A stretch of DNA of 64,000 nt. Origin: Notospermus geniculatus (taxonomy: Eukaryota; Nemertea; Pilidiophora; Heteronemertea; Lineidae). The notes beneath the pieces are model-generated. The model saw only the letters and a program-made list of their open reading frames with translations. It searched no databases and was not told the origin of the DNA. Below are positions 34,965-44,159 of the stretch, piece by piece; the stretch's first letter is position 1; each line of letters starts with the position of its first letter. The position numbers and the translations under genes are program-made. The stretch lies in the NCBI GenBank assembly GCA_002633025.1, contig NMRB01001814.1, positions 2,962 to 66,961 of the forward strand, in the 5' to 3' direction.

Positions 34965-35280
34965 NNNNNNNNNNNNNNNNNNNNNNNNNNNNNNNNNNNN
35001 NNNNNNNNNNNNNNNNNNNNNNNNNNNNNNNNNNNNNNNNNNNNNNNNNNNNNNNNNNNNNNNNNNNNNNNNNNNNNNNNNNNNNNNNNNNNNNNNNNNN
35101 NNNNNNNNNNNNNNNNNNNNNNNNNNNNNNNNNNNNNNNNNNNNNNNNNNNNNNNNNNNNNNNNNNNNNNNNNNNNNNNNNNNNNNNNNNNNNNNNNNNN
35201 NNNNNNNNNNNNNNNNNNNNNNNNNNNNNNNNNNNNNNNNNNNNNNNNNNNNNNNNNNNNNNNNNNNNNNNNNNNNNNNN
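34965..35280. other. Assembly gap (316 N)
   Basis: The 27 bases before the gap (AAATCCTACTAAAATTTGAC then AAGAGTT) recur immediately after it at 35281-35308. The gap therefore probably sits in an unresolved repeat, or the flanks overlap. Confidence 1.
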
Positions 35281-35306
35281 AAAATCCTACTAAAATTTGA
35301 CAAGAG

Positions 35307-35530
35307 TTTGTTTGTTTGTTTGTGTGTTTGTGTGTTCGCGATTTTCTCCGAGACTAATGAACGGATCGCCGCCAAACTTGGTATGCGAGTGCAGACGGGC
35401 CTGGGAAGTGTCCTTACGAAGCCCGAATTTTGATATCACTTACAGTTTTCGAATTATTAAGAGATTAACGAAAATAACAATGCTGGTCAGGCCTATTGAC
35501 GTCATGACGTCACCGAGATTGCCGTCGCGT
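35307..35530. repeat. TTTG microsatellite and flanking repeat-like sequence
   Basis: A (TTTG)n/(TG)n run at 35307-35337 is followed by GACTAATGAACGGATCGCCG then CCAAACTTGG. The tone resembles repeat-consensus sequence at transposon ends, but I cannot name a family. Confidence 0.4.
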
Positions 35531-35535
35531 CATCC

Positions 35536-36010
35536 GTGACGTCGGCAACGTCATGTGCGGCGGAATGACGTCACTACGCCACTCGAACGGGGATGACGTC
35601 ATTAGGGATGTGGGGATGACGTCATTAGGGATGTTCCGAGTCTCGAATCCCACTCCAGAGGATTCGTTTTTGGGAACTACGTCATCAAATACAACGGGGT
35701 ATTTCAACGCAATGGTGTTTACTCATTCTAGGAGAAAGAACAGAACCCGCCTGGGTGGTAAATTTATCTCCAACTTGAAAAATCCGTCGGCAACGTCCTG
35801 TGCGGCGGAATGACGTCATTACGCCACTCGAACGGGGATGACGTCATTAGGGATGTTCAGATTACGTTCCGAGTCTCGACTCGCAATCCACAGGATTCCT
35901 TTTTGGGAACTACGTCATCAAATACAACGAGGTTAATTCTAAAGCAATGGTGTTTACTCATTCTAGGAGAACAAACAGAACCCGCCTCCAACTTGAAAAA
36001 TCGGAAATTT
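35536..36010. repeat. Tandem pair (about 245-bp unit) rich in TGACGTCA
   Basis: Unit 1 starts at about 35540 and unit 2 at about 35786, both with GTCGGCAACGTC, TGTGCGGCGGAATGACGTCA, CGCCACTCGAACGGGGATGA then CGTCATTAGGGATG, and TTTTTGGGAACTACGTCATC. The central octamer TGACGTCA (the CRE/ATF consensus), or a one-base variant, occurs at least seven times from 35500 to 35850. Confidence 0.8.
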
Positions 36011-36047
36011 TGCACCTCGGAGTCGGAGCGGGGTGGGAGTCGGACCA

Positions 36048-36175
36048 GGGGTGGCCGCATAGAAACTCCGCAAATGCTTCGACAGCCTATCGGTGTTAAA
36101 ATGCATGGAAAAATGTACAGCACTATCGGCAGATGGGCTCCGCTAGCGTTTGCGGAGTTTCTATGCGGCCACCCC
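36048..36175. mobile_element. Foldback MITE, 128 bp
   Basis: Left GGGGTGGCCGCATAGAAACT then CCGCAAATGC; right GCGTTTGCGGAGTTTCTATG then CGGCCACCCC. The loop is about 70 bp and includes a GGTGTTAAAATGCATGG word. Confidence 0.85.
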
Positions 36176-36414
36176 GGATCTCAACCTCGCATTACCTCCA
36201 CCAAGCGCTCCTATAATGACGCATGAATTTAGCAGTTCCGCCACCAAACGGGTATTGCCTAGTTGTCTAAATGAGACTTACTAGGTTCTACCAGAACACA
36301 GGAGGCCTGATGACGTTCAACAATCGCAAAGCATGCGCACTTGCGTTTTACCCAGGTTGATGATCAGCGCCGCCTTTTGTACTGCCGGAACCCCAATGGA
36401 AATCCACTCGAGAT

Positions 36415-36665
36415 GACCACTGATATCAGGTCCATGTCCTTTGTATTGTTGGGGGCCTATATCAAACAGATGTTGGACACAGGATCTGACACGTGTTTAC
36501 GAAACACATGTAGATGATGTTGAGACCTCAATGGTTTCAGCTTTCTATTCAGTCCACCCACTTACATATGTGTTGGAATGATTGTAACATGCTGCTCCTT
36601 GTCCATCACATTTTGGTGAAGCAGCCTACAGGAGGTCATCGTTGAGTAGGCATCGTTTTGAAGGT
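36415..36665 (+). repeat. Dispersed repeat, about 250 bp, copy 1
   Basis: Diverged direct match to 45500-45755: AACAGATGT, CTATTCAGTCCAC-like, GTGTTGGAATGATTGTAACA, TGCTGCTCCTTGTCCAT-like, GGTCATCGTTGAGTAGG-like, TTTTGAAGG. Non-coding in both copies. Family unknown. Confidence 0.55.
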
Positions 36666-36677
36666 GTTCTATATATA

Positions 36678-37508
36678 GTCGGGAACACAAGTCTGAAAAG
36701 ACCTCTAGAAATGACATTTCGTTGCACCGACGAGAACCACCTGAAATTCACTCTTCTGGAGTAGAAAATTTTGAATTTTAAGAAAATGACCGTCATTTTG
36801 TTCGATTTCCGAAGTAATCCTGACCAAAAAATGGTTTCCATGACAACCACATGAATTTTCTATGGATTTGTTAAATGTTGAATGTAAACAGCAGGACATT
36901 ATGTATTTTATTCATTCAACAGGGCATGGACAGCGGAAAAGGGCACATTGATGAATTATAAGAGGATTTGACTTGGTTGGTATGGCACCTGAATCTATAA
37001 CAGACAATTAAAAATTCTTGTAATATTTATGGTATTTCTAGATAGCCGTTTGTCTTAGCTACATTGTTATGAGACATTATTCAACTATTCTGCAGTCGAT
37101 TAAGAGGTATGGCAAATTCTTCTGCAGTCTTTTCATGAAATCATTGGGAATATCAGAGCCAAAAAGATATAATTGGTTGCTATGGTAACAGTACCACAGG
37201 AAAAATTTTGTTTCTTACATGAATCTCTTTACTATCATACGACTTTGCACATTGCGGAGTTTGGTTTAAAGGGGTGTAATATAATTGGGGGAAATCATCA
37301 ATGTCCACGTAATGTAAAACATTCAAAAAATAAGAAATTGTTGACGGTGGTTGCCATGGTGATGGCTTTTGGTCGCCATTACTTCGGATGCGGGACAAAT
37401 GACAATCATTTTTGAAAAATTGAGGTTTTTGTCCACAAAGTGTGCTAGTTTCAGCTGGTTCCCAGTCAGTACAACGAAATCGCCATTTTTCAGACTTGTG
37501 TTCCGGAC
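36678..37508. mobile_element. Large foldback element, about 831 bp
   Basis: Arms of about 170 bp: the left begins GTCGGGAACACAAGTCTGAA and includes TTCCGAAGTAATCCTGACCA and TTTCCATGACAACCAC; the right is the inverse and ends CAGACTTGTGTTCCGGAC. The arms are about 75-80% alike by eye. The 490-bp centre has no transposase. Short frames in the two arms mirror each other. Confidence 0.7.
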
Positions 37509-38110
37509 TAATAGGGCTGGTTCATACTCCGTCCGGATTTTACGCCGACTATGATCAATTTCAATGTGTGTGCACATTCACGCCTTGGAAACATGCGATC
37601 AGTTTCATGCGCTTGACGTTCCGCGAGCCAGTATGAAATATCGTACCTCAGGTAAGTTTCCGTGAATGTGATTGGCCGAGAGCGGTCACGTGAGCGGTGG
37701 ACATTTTGGCATGTTCGCCCGGAAAATATTTCCAGTTGGAATGTTTTCCCGCAAAATGCTTCGAGACGGCCCCACGTCCGCCATTTTGTTTCTCGCTTCA
37801 AATGACACGGCGGTTTTGCAATCAAAATCGTCGAAATACCAGTCAATATTGTCAGCTTTTGTGATCATCAACGGCATGGGGTAACTTTTAACATTTTTCT
37901 GAACACAATAGCCCAAACTTGTCGCACGTTAGCTCACAATTTCAAAGAAATGAGCAAGCGAACGGCGCCGATGTGGGTCCAGTGAGTGTCGTGCGTTCAT
38001 CTACATGTAGGTCCGCATCGACATTACATCAGGCGTGGTGCAGCGCAGTGCGGATCATTTGAGTGGTGATAAACGCCATGAGAACTTCTCTCTGATGACT
38101 TTCGGTACGA
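37509..38110. other. No recognisable feature
   Basis: Plain sequence, nothing seen. Confidence 0.5.
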
Positions 38111-38259
38111 TATAAAAAATGGTGCCCGTCGTGTCGGGCGGTAGAGCGAAATGTCACCCCTCGAAAGCAATGTTGCCCTCGGCTGGCGCCTCGGGCAACA
38201 TGGCTTTCTCGGGGTGACATTTCGCTCAACCGCCCTCCACTCCGGGCACCATTTTTATA
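38111..38259. mobile_element. Foldback MITE, 149 bp
   Basis: Left TATAAAAAATGGTGCCCGTC, GGGCGGTAGAGCGAAATGTC then ACCCC; right GGGGTGACATTTCGCTCAAC then CGCCCTCCACTCCGGGCACC then ATTTTTATA. The inner arms CAATGTTGCCCTCG and CGGGCAACATGG complete the hairpin. Confidence 0.85.
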
Positions 38260-38575
38260 TTGGCCCATAAACGTATTTACACCAAGAAAAACAAGGACAT
38301 ATTTTATCACTTTACAGTCGACGAACCTTAGTTGGGAGACCGAGGGTCTGGCTGCATCGTCTATAGCTTGTGCGTCTAGCTTGTGCTGCTTTGCGCACGG
38401 CTGGCGTGAATCACGTAATCTTACAATAGAGCGCCGCCAGTTTGCAATCATGTGACACAACCGTCCAAGATAATATGGCCAATCAGCATGACTATAACAT
38501 CTCAGTTCAAAATCGACCAGTTAGCGTTGATACCATGATTTCTTATTCTCTTAACAAAAATTGTCGACGTTGGTA
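38260..38575. other. No recognisable feature
   Basis: Nothing seen. Confidence 0.5.
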
Positions 38576-38625
38576 TCAGTCTCTGTAATGCTGTGCCGTT
38601 CGCGCATGCGTATTACAGAGACTGA
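38576..38625. repeat. 50-bp hairpin
   Basis: TCAGTCTCTGTAATGC and GTATTACAGAGACTGA with an 18-bp spacer. Confidence 0.65.
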
Positions 38626-38644
38626 ATGCCTCAGTCTAGACGAA

Positions 38645-38825
38645 CCTAAGAGTTTTGACGTCACAGAGAAGTGCCTGCCAAGACGTAATCCATAATGACG
38701 TGGAGACCATGACTTACGTGTGTGGCGTCAAATTTGGTGACCTGCTAGGATCGCTAACAGGCGACCTCTAACGGCAGGAAAGTCTCCCATGGTAATGGGA
38801 GACTTTCCTGCCGTTAGAGGTCGCC
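38645..38825 (+). repeat. Dispersed TGACGTCA repeat, copy 3, ending in a hairpin
   Basis: Starts TTTTGACGTCACAGAGAAG and shares block order with 3349-3456. The terminal block GGCGACCTCTAACGGCAGGA then AAGTCTCCCAT is followed at once by its inverse, making a 66-bp hairpin at 38760-38825 with a 4-6-bp loop. Confidence 0.75.
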
Positions 38826-38916
38826 TTGTTTTTCTTCTGTTATTGATTTGAGATCATTTATAAGGTCTCGCAATAGATTAGATTAGAGCATTAGATTCGT
38901 CACTAACGGCTAGAAT

Positions 38917-39846
38917 CATCCTCCCACAGCAGGGGTTTTTACCTCGCTCCTCTTTATCATCCAGGCCTACCTGAGGTAGTGCGTCATTCCGTCGAACTAC
39001 AGACTTCTACCCCAGGCAGCAATACCCACTACACACCGTTCAAGGTGGCTGTTCCATTTAGTTTACGTGCCAAATATTAGCCAATCAGATTACGCGTTGC
39101 AGAAGAGCCTTGGATTGCAAGTTGCGATGTCAGCTGTACAGTGCACTGCAATGGATCGAATCGAGTCGAGTCAAGTTTCCCGATTTATGTCTCGCAAAAT
39201 GCTTGGATTTCCAGTAAATGACGGACAAAACCGTACTTAAAATGTACAAGAAAAAATATTTGTATTCCTGGAAGCCAGAATGAGAGACGACGCCGCGAGT
39301 TTATAAAAGGGGCATTTTGATTGGCCACTCGCGACTAGGACCAAGCCGTGAAATAGAAATGCTGCTATTGACGCCAGGGGTATGAGTGATGTAACAGGAG
39401 GTGTAGTCACGCGATGCCCCTGGTGTGCCAGGATGCTCTTTATCCGCTCACACTAACCCCTGCTGAAATAGTACACCCAGTGAATGTGATGTGGCTGTTC
39501 CATACTCCAGTTGCACTCCCTGTATTTTAAGGATAACTTGGAGAAGTAAAATTTCGTGGTTTTACCCAGTTTGATTTTAAAGTTTTGGGCTTTACAAATC
39601 ACTTACATCTTTCCAAATTGACTGAATTTTATCACATAGGTTCTTCTGTGTATAGGAAAGATTCTTATTATTTTTGATTGTTATTATGAGTCATAATTAT
39701 TTAATACTGACACCCTGAAAATGCTGCATTCTGATTGGGCAATGGTTTTCTGACCGCCTCTGCTTGCCTGGGAGGCCCAATTTCAGCAGGGCTTTGTGTG
39801 GAGTGTATGAAGAGGAACGAGACCAAAGCCCTGCTGTGGGAGGATG
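38917..39846. mobile_element. MITE of the CATCCTCCCAC family with a nested insert
   Basis: Left terminus CATCCTCCCACAGCAGGGGT, right GACCAAAGCCCTGCTGTGGG then AGGATG. The interior from about 39478 (CCAGTGAATGTGATGTGGCT) to 39815 is almost the same as 58494-58830 in the shorter copy. The extra length is explained by the 477-bp insert at 38959-39435. No transposase. Confidence 0.8.
38959..39435. mobile_element. 477-bp insert with 9-bp target duplication
   Basis: CTCTTTATC occurs at 38950-38958 and again at 39436-39444, exactly where the shorter relative (58421-58864) has one CTCTTCATC. The insert ends ATCCAGGCCTAC and GTGTGCCAGGATG are a short imperfect inverted pair. An 8-9-bp duplication fits hAT or Mutator-like elements. 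No coding capacity. Confidence 0.7.
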
Positions 39847-39849
39847 GGC

Positions 39850-40170
39850 TAGAATGGACACGCTTTGAGAATAAAACCCAGTAAATTATCCGTGTCAGGA
39901 ATATATCATGTTTATTTAGGCCACGTTAATTGTGGTACATATCAAGTGGAGGAATATGAGGTCACGTGACCTGGTGAACCTTGAAAATGCCGTACCACCG
40001 CTTCAGGCGCTCATCTTCAGAAGTCTAAATGAAACGAAACGTAGAGAAAAGAAAAAAAATTGAATTAGATTTGAGGTTTATAAAATTAGGAATCAGTACT
40101 GGCAGTGATCGTCTCTGCTGTCCAACAGATGTCACTGCGGTTACCGCGCGCAGCGTTTGACGACACAGTA
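39850..40170. other. No recognisable feature
   Basis: Plain sequence with an A-rich tract at about 40040-40060. Confidence 0.5.
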
Positions 40171-40174
40171 TTAT

Positions 40175-40411
40175 CGCCACGCGGCGGAAATAATTATGGG
40201 CGCGGTGGAATAATTTTCGCAAAGCTGTGGAAAAATTATGGCCGGGTGGCGAAAATTCCATGCAGCGGAAATAATTATGGGTTCAGCGAAAATAATTTTC
40301 GCTACGCGCTGGAAATAATTATGGGTTCGGCGAGAATTATTTTCGCCACGCACGCTACGGAAATAATTATGGGCGTGGCGGAAATAATTATCGTCACTCG
40401 GCGAAAATTGA
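40175..40411. repeat. Tandem palindromic AT/GC satellite
   Basis: Alternating blocks: GGAAATAATTATGGG and GCGAAAATAATTTTCGC separated by GC-rich GGCG/CCACGC words. The array has about six GGAAATAATTATGGG-type blocks and four AATTTTCGC-type blocks. Each block is itself close to a palindrome. Frames across it on both strands are periodic and not convincing as proteins. Confidence 0.75.
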
Positions 40412-40832
40412 AAAATCGAATTTAGAATGAAAAATGATAATTCAGAAAAAAAATAGATACATGTATTCAGAAAAAAATTAAATATGGCACTTTCCAGCCA
40501 CGGTGATACGTCTGTACTTACTTATTGCAGCGTTTTCGGCACTCCCTTCGGCCTGTATCCCCTTGGACGAAACATTTCTTCAGACATTCTACGATTTTCC
40601 TCTTCTTCGATAGGGCTTCAGCTACTTTATGCCTGTAGCTCCCTGACAACATCGGCATCGCCACTGTAAAGAAGTGGATGTAGTTAGACATTCCATGTTG
40701 CACCATGTTTGGCCTCTGGCCTCTGGCCGTGTTTGTACTCTAGACTGGTTCCCGTGTTTGCCACTCCACTCCCGCAGCACTCTTTTGGCAATAAGTGCTT
40801 TTTCTTGTCGTGTAACGTCTTTATTGCATCTC
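40412..40832. other. No recognised gene
   Basis: A few frames of 60-87 codons but no motif. A-rich runs at 40445-40475. Confidence 0.45.
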
Positions 40833-40846
40833 CTCCAATATGGATC

Positions 40847-41058
40847 GATATATATAAAAAGTCAATTTCCAGAATGTTTGCGAATTTTCGACCCCAATTC
40901 TTCAGGCCGGAACTTTACAAACTTTACAATATTGTAAAGTTCCAGCCTGAAGAAGACCCCGGTTGGGGTCGAAAATTCGCAAACATTCTGGAAATTGACT
41001 TTTTATATATATCATATATACATATGTGTGTCGATTTTTGTGCTTGCTTTCCCTTTGG
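40847..41058 (+). mobile_element. Penelope-like inverted mini-element, copy 1
   Basis: Flanked by an exact 14-bp duplication, CTCCAATATGGATC (40833-40846 and 41059-41072). Inside, two inverted arms of about 75 bp (GTCAATTTCCAGAATGTTTG then CGAATTTTCGACCCC) meet at the palindrome ACTTTACAATATTGTAAAGT. A 45-bp one-sided tail follows. The right arm has CCTGAAGAAGACCCCGGTTG then GGGTCGAAAA, a motif shape known from Penelope-like element termini. The left arm has lost the 8 bases GACCCCGG of that motif. No reverse transcriptase. Confidence 0.7.
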
Positions 41059-41072
41059 CTCCAATATGGATC

Positions 41073-41145
41073 AATGTATTTTTGCGGAGGAATAAACTAA
41101 ATTTGAATTTGAATTTGTAAATTTGAATTTGAATTTGTAACGTGG
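41073..41145. repeat. AAATTTG simple repeat
   Basis: AATTTGAATTTGAATTTGTA repeated in tandem next to the target duplication of the mini-element, like a polyA-type or microsatellite tail. Confidence 0.7.
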
Positions 41146-42128
41146 AATATCATAGGTATTGGCTGAAGACGACAGTTGCACAACTTCACGCGGATGACTG
41201 GAGGAACGACGGATTGCTCGCGAAAACCTGCCACTGGCGTGATGAGCGGGACTGACCGAGGACCGAACTCGTATCATGGCCCGGTGTCTTCTTCGTCAGG
41301 GAGCCAAATTCCACAAGGGAAAGAAAACTCTAGACTGGTACCCGATCTAACTATCTTACATCGGGCTTTTGCGTATGTTAGGACCGGGCGTGCCTACCGC
41401 CTTCGTGGCTCTGATTGGTCGGTGCTGGCGCAGGTGGTAAGTATGTGAACTATTATGTTGATAGATTTTCTATTTTTAACATGGAAAACCCCCGGCGTGA
41501 TTGGTGAATTTCCTGGGTCACGGTCGGTCACCTTCTTTCTGCATTCTGGTACGTCAGCCGTATAGAGAATTGAATAAATTTACATAATTTACATAAAATT
41601 TTCAAGTGACGTCACTGTCAGAATTCCTCCACAAATGGCGGCCAAGACTGGTCCTACCATTCAAAAGCGACACCATCGGTAGGACCAGGTACTAGTCTAC
41701 AAGGGAAAGAAAACTCTTACGGTACAAAAATGGACTTACGGAGGTTAACAAGGAGAAAGAGGTAGAAAATTCGTCGGTCCATGGGGATTAGGTACTGGAG
41801 TGAGAAAAACATTTCCTGATGTTTTATGGGATCAAGGGTCACAAAAAGTCTCTCTAGAAACTAAACTGCGGATTCGATTTTGCTGCGACTCGCCCGACGC
41901 CGTTGCCAGCGGCGGCCAGTCTCGCAAGCACATCTGGGTTAACACCCTCAGCCTCGTTTTGGAATGTTCTCACCGGCAGTAACTGTGAGAGTTGGGATGA
42001 GTCTGGCTTGGCTTCAAGTCAGCGTGATCTGGTGGTGGTGGGTGAGGCACTTGCCACAGGGATTGGAGACAGAAGAAGTTGCGACGCGGCAATGTTGATC
42101 TCGCGAGCGGATCTGTCTCAGGATTGAC
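41146..42128. other. No recognised gene
   Basis: About 1 kb. GGTCCTACCATTC/TCGGTAGGACC at about 41650-41685 is a small inverted pair. GGGAAAGAAAACTCT appears twice (41318, 41702). Otherwise plain. Confidence 0.45.
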
Positions 42129-42131
42129 TAA

Positions 42132-43622
42132 AGGGCGCCGCACACTGGCGACTAAATGGGCCGACTACCGATGCGACTACTACGTCGCATGCGATAATTA
42201 CCTCATCCTGAGAATCCCAGGGCTTCGCGCTCGCTCACTCGCACTATGCCCTGAGGACATCCACCCGATTTCATGGGGTAGTGGCGAAAGAAATCCTTTC
42301 GCCCAATCAGCATCGCGTTCATGCAATGACGTCATTCGTTAGAGCTGGGCCTCCACTTCGTGTTGTGAAGATGGGACAAATCGCACTTCGATTCCCTGAC
42401 AAACTCGCTGAATTTTTGACTATTTCCTGAGTTAACTTCGCGCTAAAGTGGTTCTCACGGATTATGTACATAATGACTGCCTATCAATATGTTCAAAACA
42501 CGAAGGTATGATCCAGTTCATGTGTTTGGGGCAGCTGTCATTCGACAGCGTGCATAAATTATGGAATGAGATTCAGTTCTATTTGCCTGGTGCCCGTTAA
42601 CTCGTAACACCAGATGTGTGTGCAGACGTTGCAGCACTAGGCACGGTGTTTGGTATGTTACATCAAGTGGCGTTCCCCCATTGCAGTGCATGGATTATTC
42701 GTGAATTACCAATTGGCGAGTACACACGAGGGAACAGCCGTCTTCCCCACCGAAACGGGATGGATTTCCTCAGGGCATTCATCCTGAGATCTCAGGTCAT
42801 TTACGGTCGTACCCTCCCTAATGCCCTGAGGAAATCCATCCCGTTTCGGTGGGGAAGACGGCTGTTCCCTCGTGTGTACTCGCCAATTGGTAAATCACGA
42901 ATAATCCATGCACTGCAGTGGGGGAACGCCACTTGATGTAACATACCAAACACCGTGCCTAGTGCTGCAACGTCTGCACACACATCTGGTGTTACGAGTT
43001 AACGGGCACCAGGCAAATAGAACTGTATCTCATTCCATAATTTATGCACGCTGTCGAATGACAGTTGCCCCAAACACATGAACTGGATCATACCTTCGTG
43101 TTTTGAACCTATTGATAGGCAGTCATTATGTACATAATCCGTGAGAACCACTTTGACGCGAAGTTAACTCAGGAAATAGTCAAAAATTCAGCGAGTTTGT
43201 CAGGGAATCGAAGTGCGATTTGTCCCATCTTCATACACGAAGTGGAGGCCCAGCTCTAACGAATGACGTCATTGCATGAACGCGATGCTGATTGGGCGAA
43301 AGGATTTCTTTCGCCACTACCCCATGAAATCGGGTGGATGTCCTCAGGGCATAGTGCGAGTGAGCGAGCGCGAAGCCCTGGGATTCTCAGGATGCAGGGC
43401 ATTAGGGAGGGTACGACCGTAAATGACCTGAAATCTCAGGATGTAATTACCTTTGAGGTCGATCAGAGAAGTTATCCACGACATCACTGATCTTCCAAGG
43501 AAGCATTTGTTGCAAACGAGTCAACAAAAATTAAAAAAACTAATATTATGTTCAGTCGCTGCTGTGGCGCAAGGCTGATCGCCAAGAAAATCGCTCGAAA
43601 AATCGCTAGTGTGCGGTGCCCT
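42132..43622. mobile_element. Harbinger-like element, 1491 bp, mostly one palindrome
   Basis: Termini AGGGCGCCGCACACTGGCGA and CGCTAGTGTGCGGTGCCCT are inverted (about 15 bp, one mismatch) and flanked by TAA on both sides (42129-42131, 43623-43625), the 3-bp target size and sequence of PIF/Harbinger. Inside, 42203-42779 and 42820-43394 are near-identical inverted arms of about 576 bp with a 40-bp spacer. The right flank of the palindrome (about 43392-43445) repeats the spacer in reverse. No conserved transposase frame. Confidence 0.8.
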
Positions 43623-43761
43623 TAAAATCTGACCCAATACCCGTAGAGCAATGGAATGCGGAAGTAATGAATCTGAACGCGGTTGACCACACAATTTTAA
43701 TCTCCCATTCATTTGTGAGATTGTGAACAGTCTATTACATGTAGCTCCTTTGTATAATTGA

Positions 43762-44143
43762 TAATAAATAGGAAGTCAACTTCCAAGATTTCGCAAGTTT
43801 TGGATCCCACTCGGGGTCTTCCTCAGGCACTTTCCAGTTAAGCTGCCCATACACGATCAATATTATTGCACAATATGAGGCTCACAATGGGCAATATTAT
43901 TGTCAATCTTTCTTCTAATTATCATGCTAGAAGCACACGACCACCCATTTGGGCCCCATATTGTGCAATAATATTGCGCCGTGCATGGGCGGCTTTAGAG
44001 CAACCAGAAAAGACTCTTCTGGTTGCTGTAACTGAAAAGTGTCTGAGGAAGACCCCGAGTGGGGTCCTCGAAAATTTGCGAAATCTTGGAAGTTGACTTC
44101 CTATTTATTATCATTCGTTGTTGTCAACTTTTGTGCGTTCTCT
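43762..44143 (+). mobile_element. Penelope-like inverted mini-element, copy 2
   Basis: Flanked by an exact 16-bp duplication TCCTTTGTATAATTGA (43746-43761 and 44144-44159). Arms of about 80 bp: TAATAAATAGGAAGTCAACT then TCCAAGATTTCGCAAG, with the inverse on the right. The right arm has CTGAGGAAGACCCCGAGTGG then GGTCCTCGAAAA. The tail GTCAACTTTTGTGCGTTC resembles the tail of copy 1 (GTCGATTTTTGTGCTTGC). A MITE has inserted at the centre (43839-43996). Confidence 0.75.
43839..43996. mobile_element. Foldback MITE, 158 bp, nested
   Basis: Left TAAGCTGCCCATACACGATC then AATATTATTGCACAATATG; right CATATTGTGCAATAATATTG then CGCCGTGCATGGGCGGCTTTA. It sits in the middle of the inverted mini-element 43762-44143. 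A partial relative is at 535-617. Confidence 0.8.
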
Positions 44144-44159
44144 TCCTTTGTATAATTGA

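Noticed and set aside
34869-35375. Long frames across 34965-35280
   Set aside because: They consist mainly of unknown bases.
36705-37554. Similar short frames on - and + strands
   Set aside because: They are translations of the two inverted arms of the element at 36678-37508.
42616-42983. Mirror-image frames on both strands (MCADVAALGTVFG...)
   Set aside because: They lie in the two arms of the giant palindrome, so the same frame appears on both strands. No transposase-like residues.
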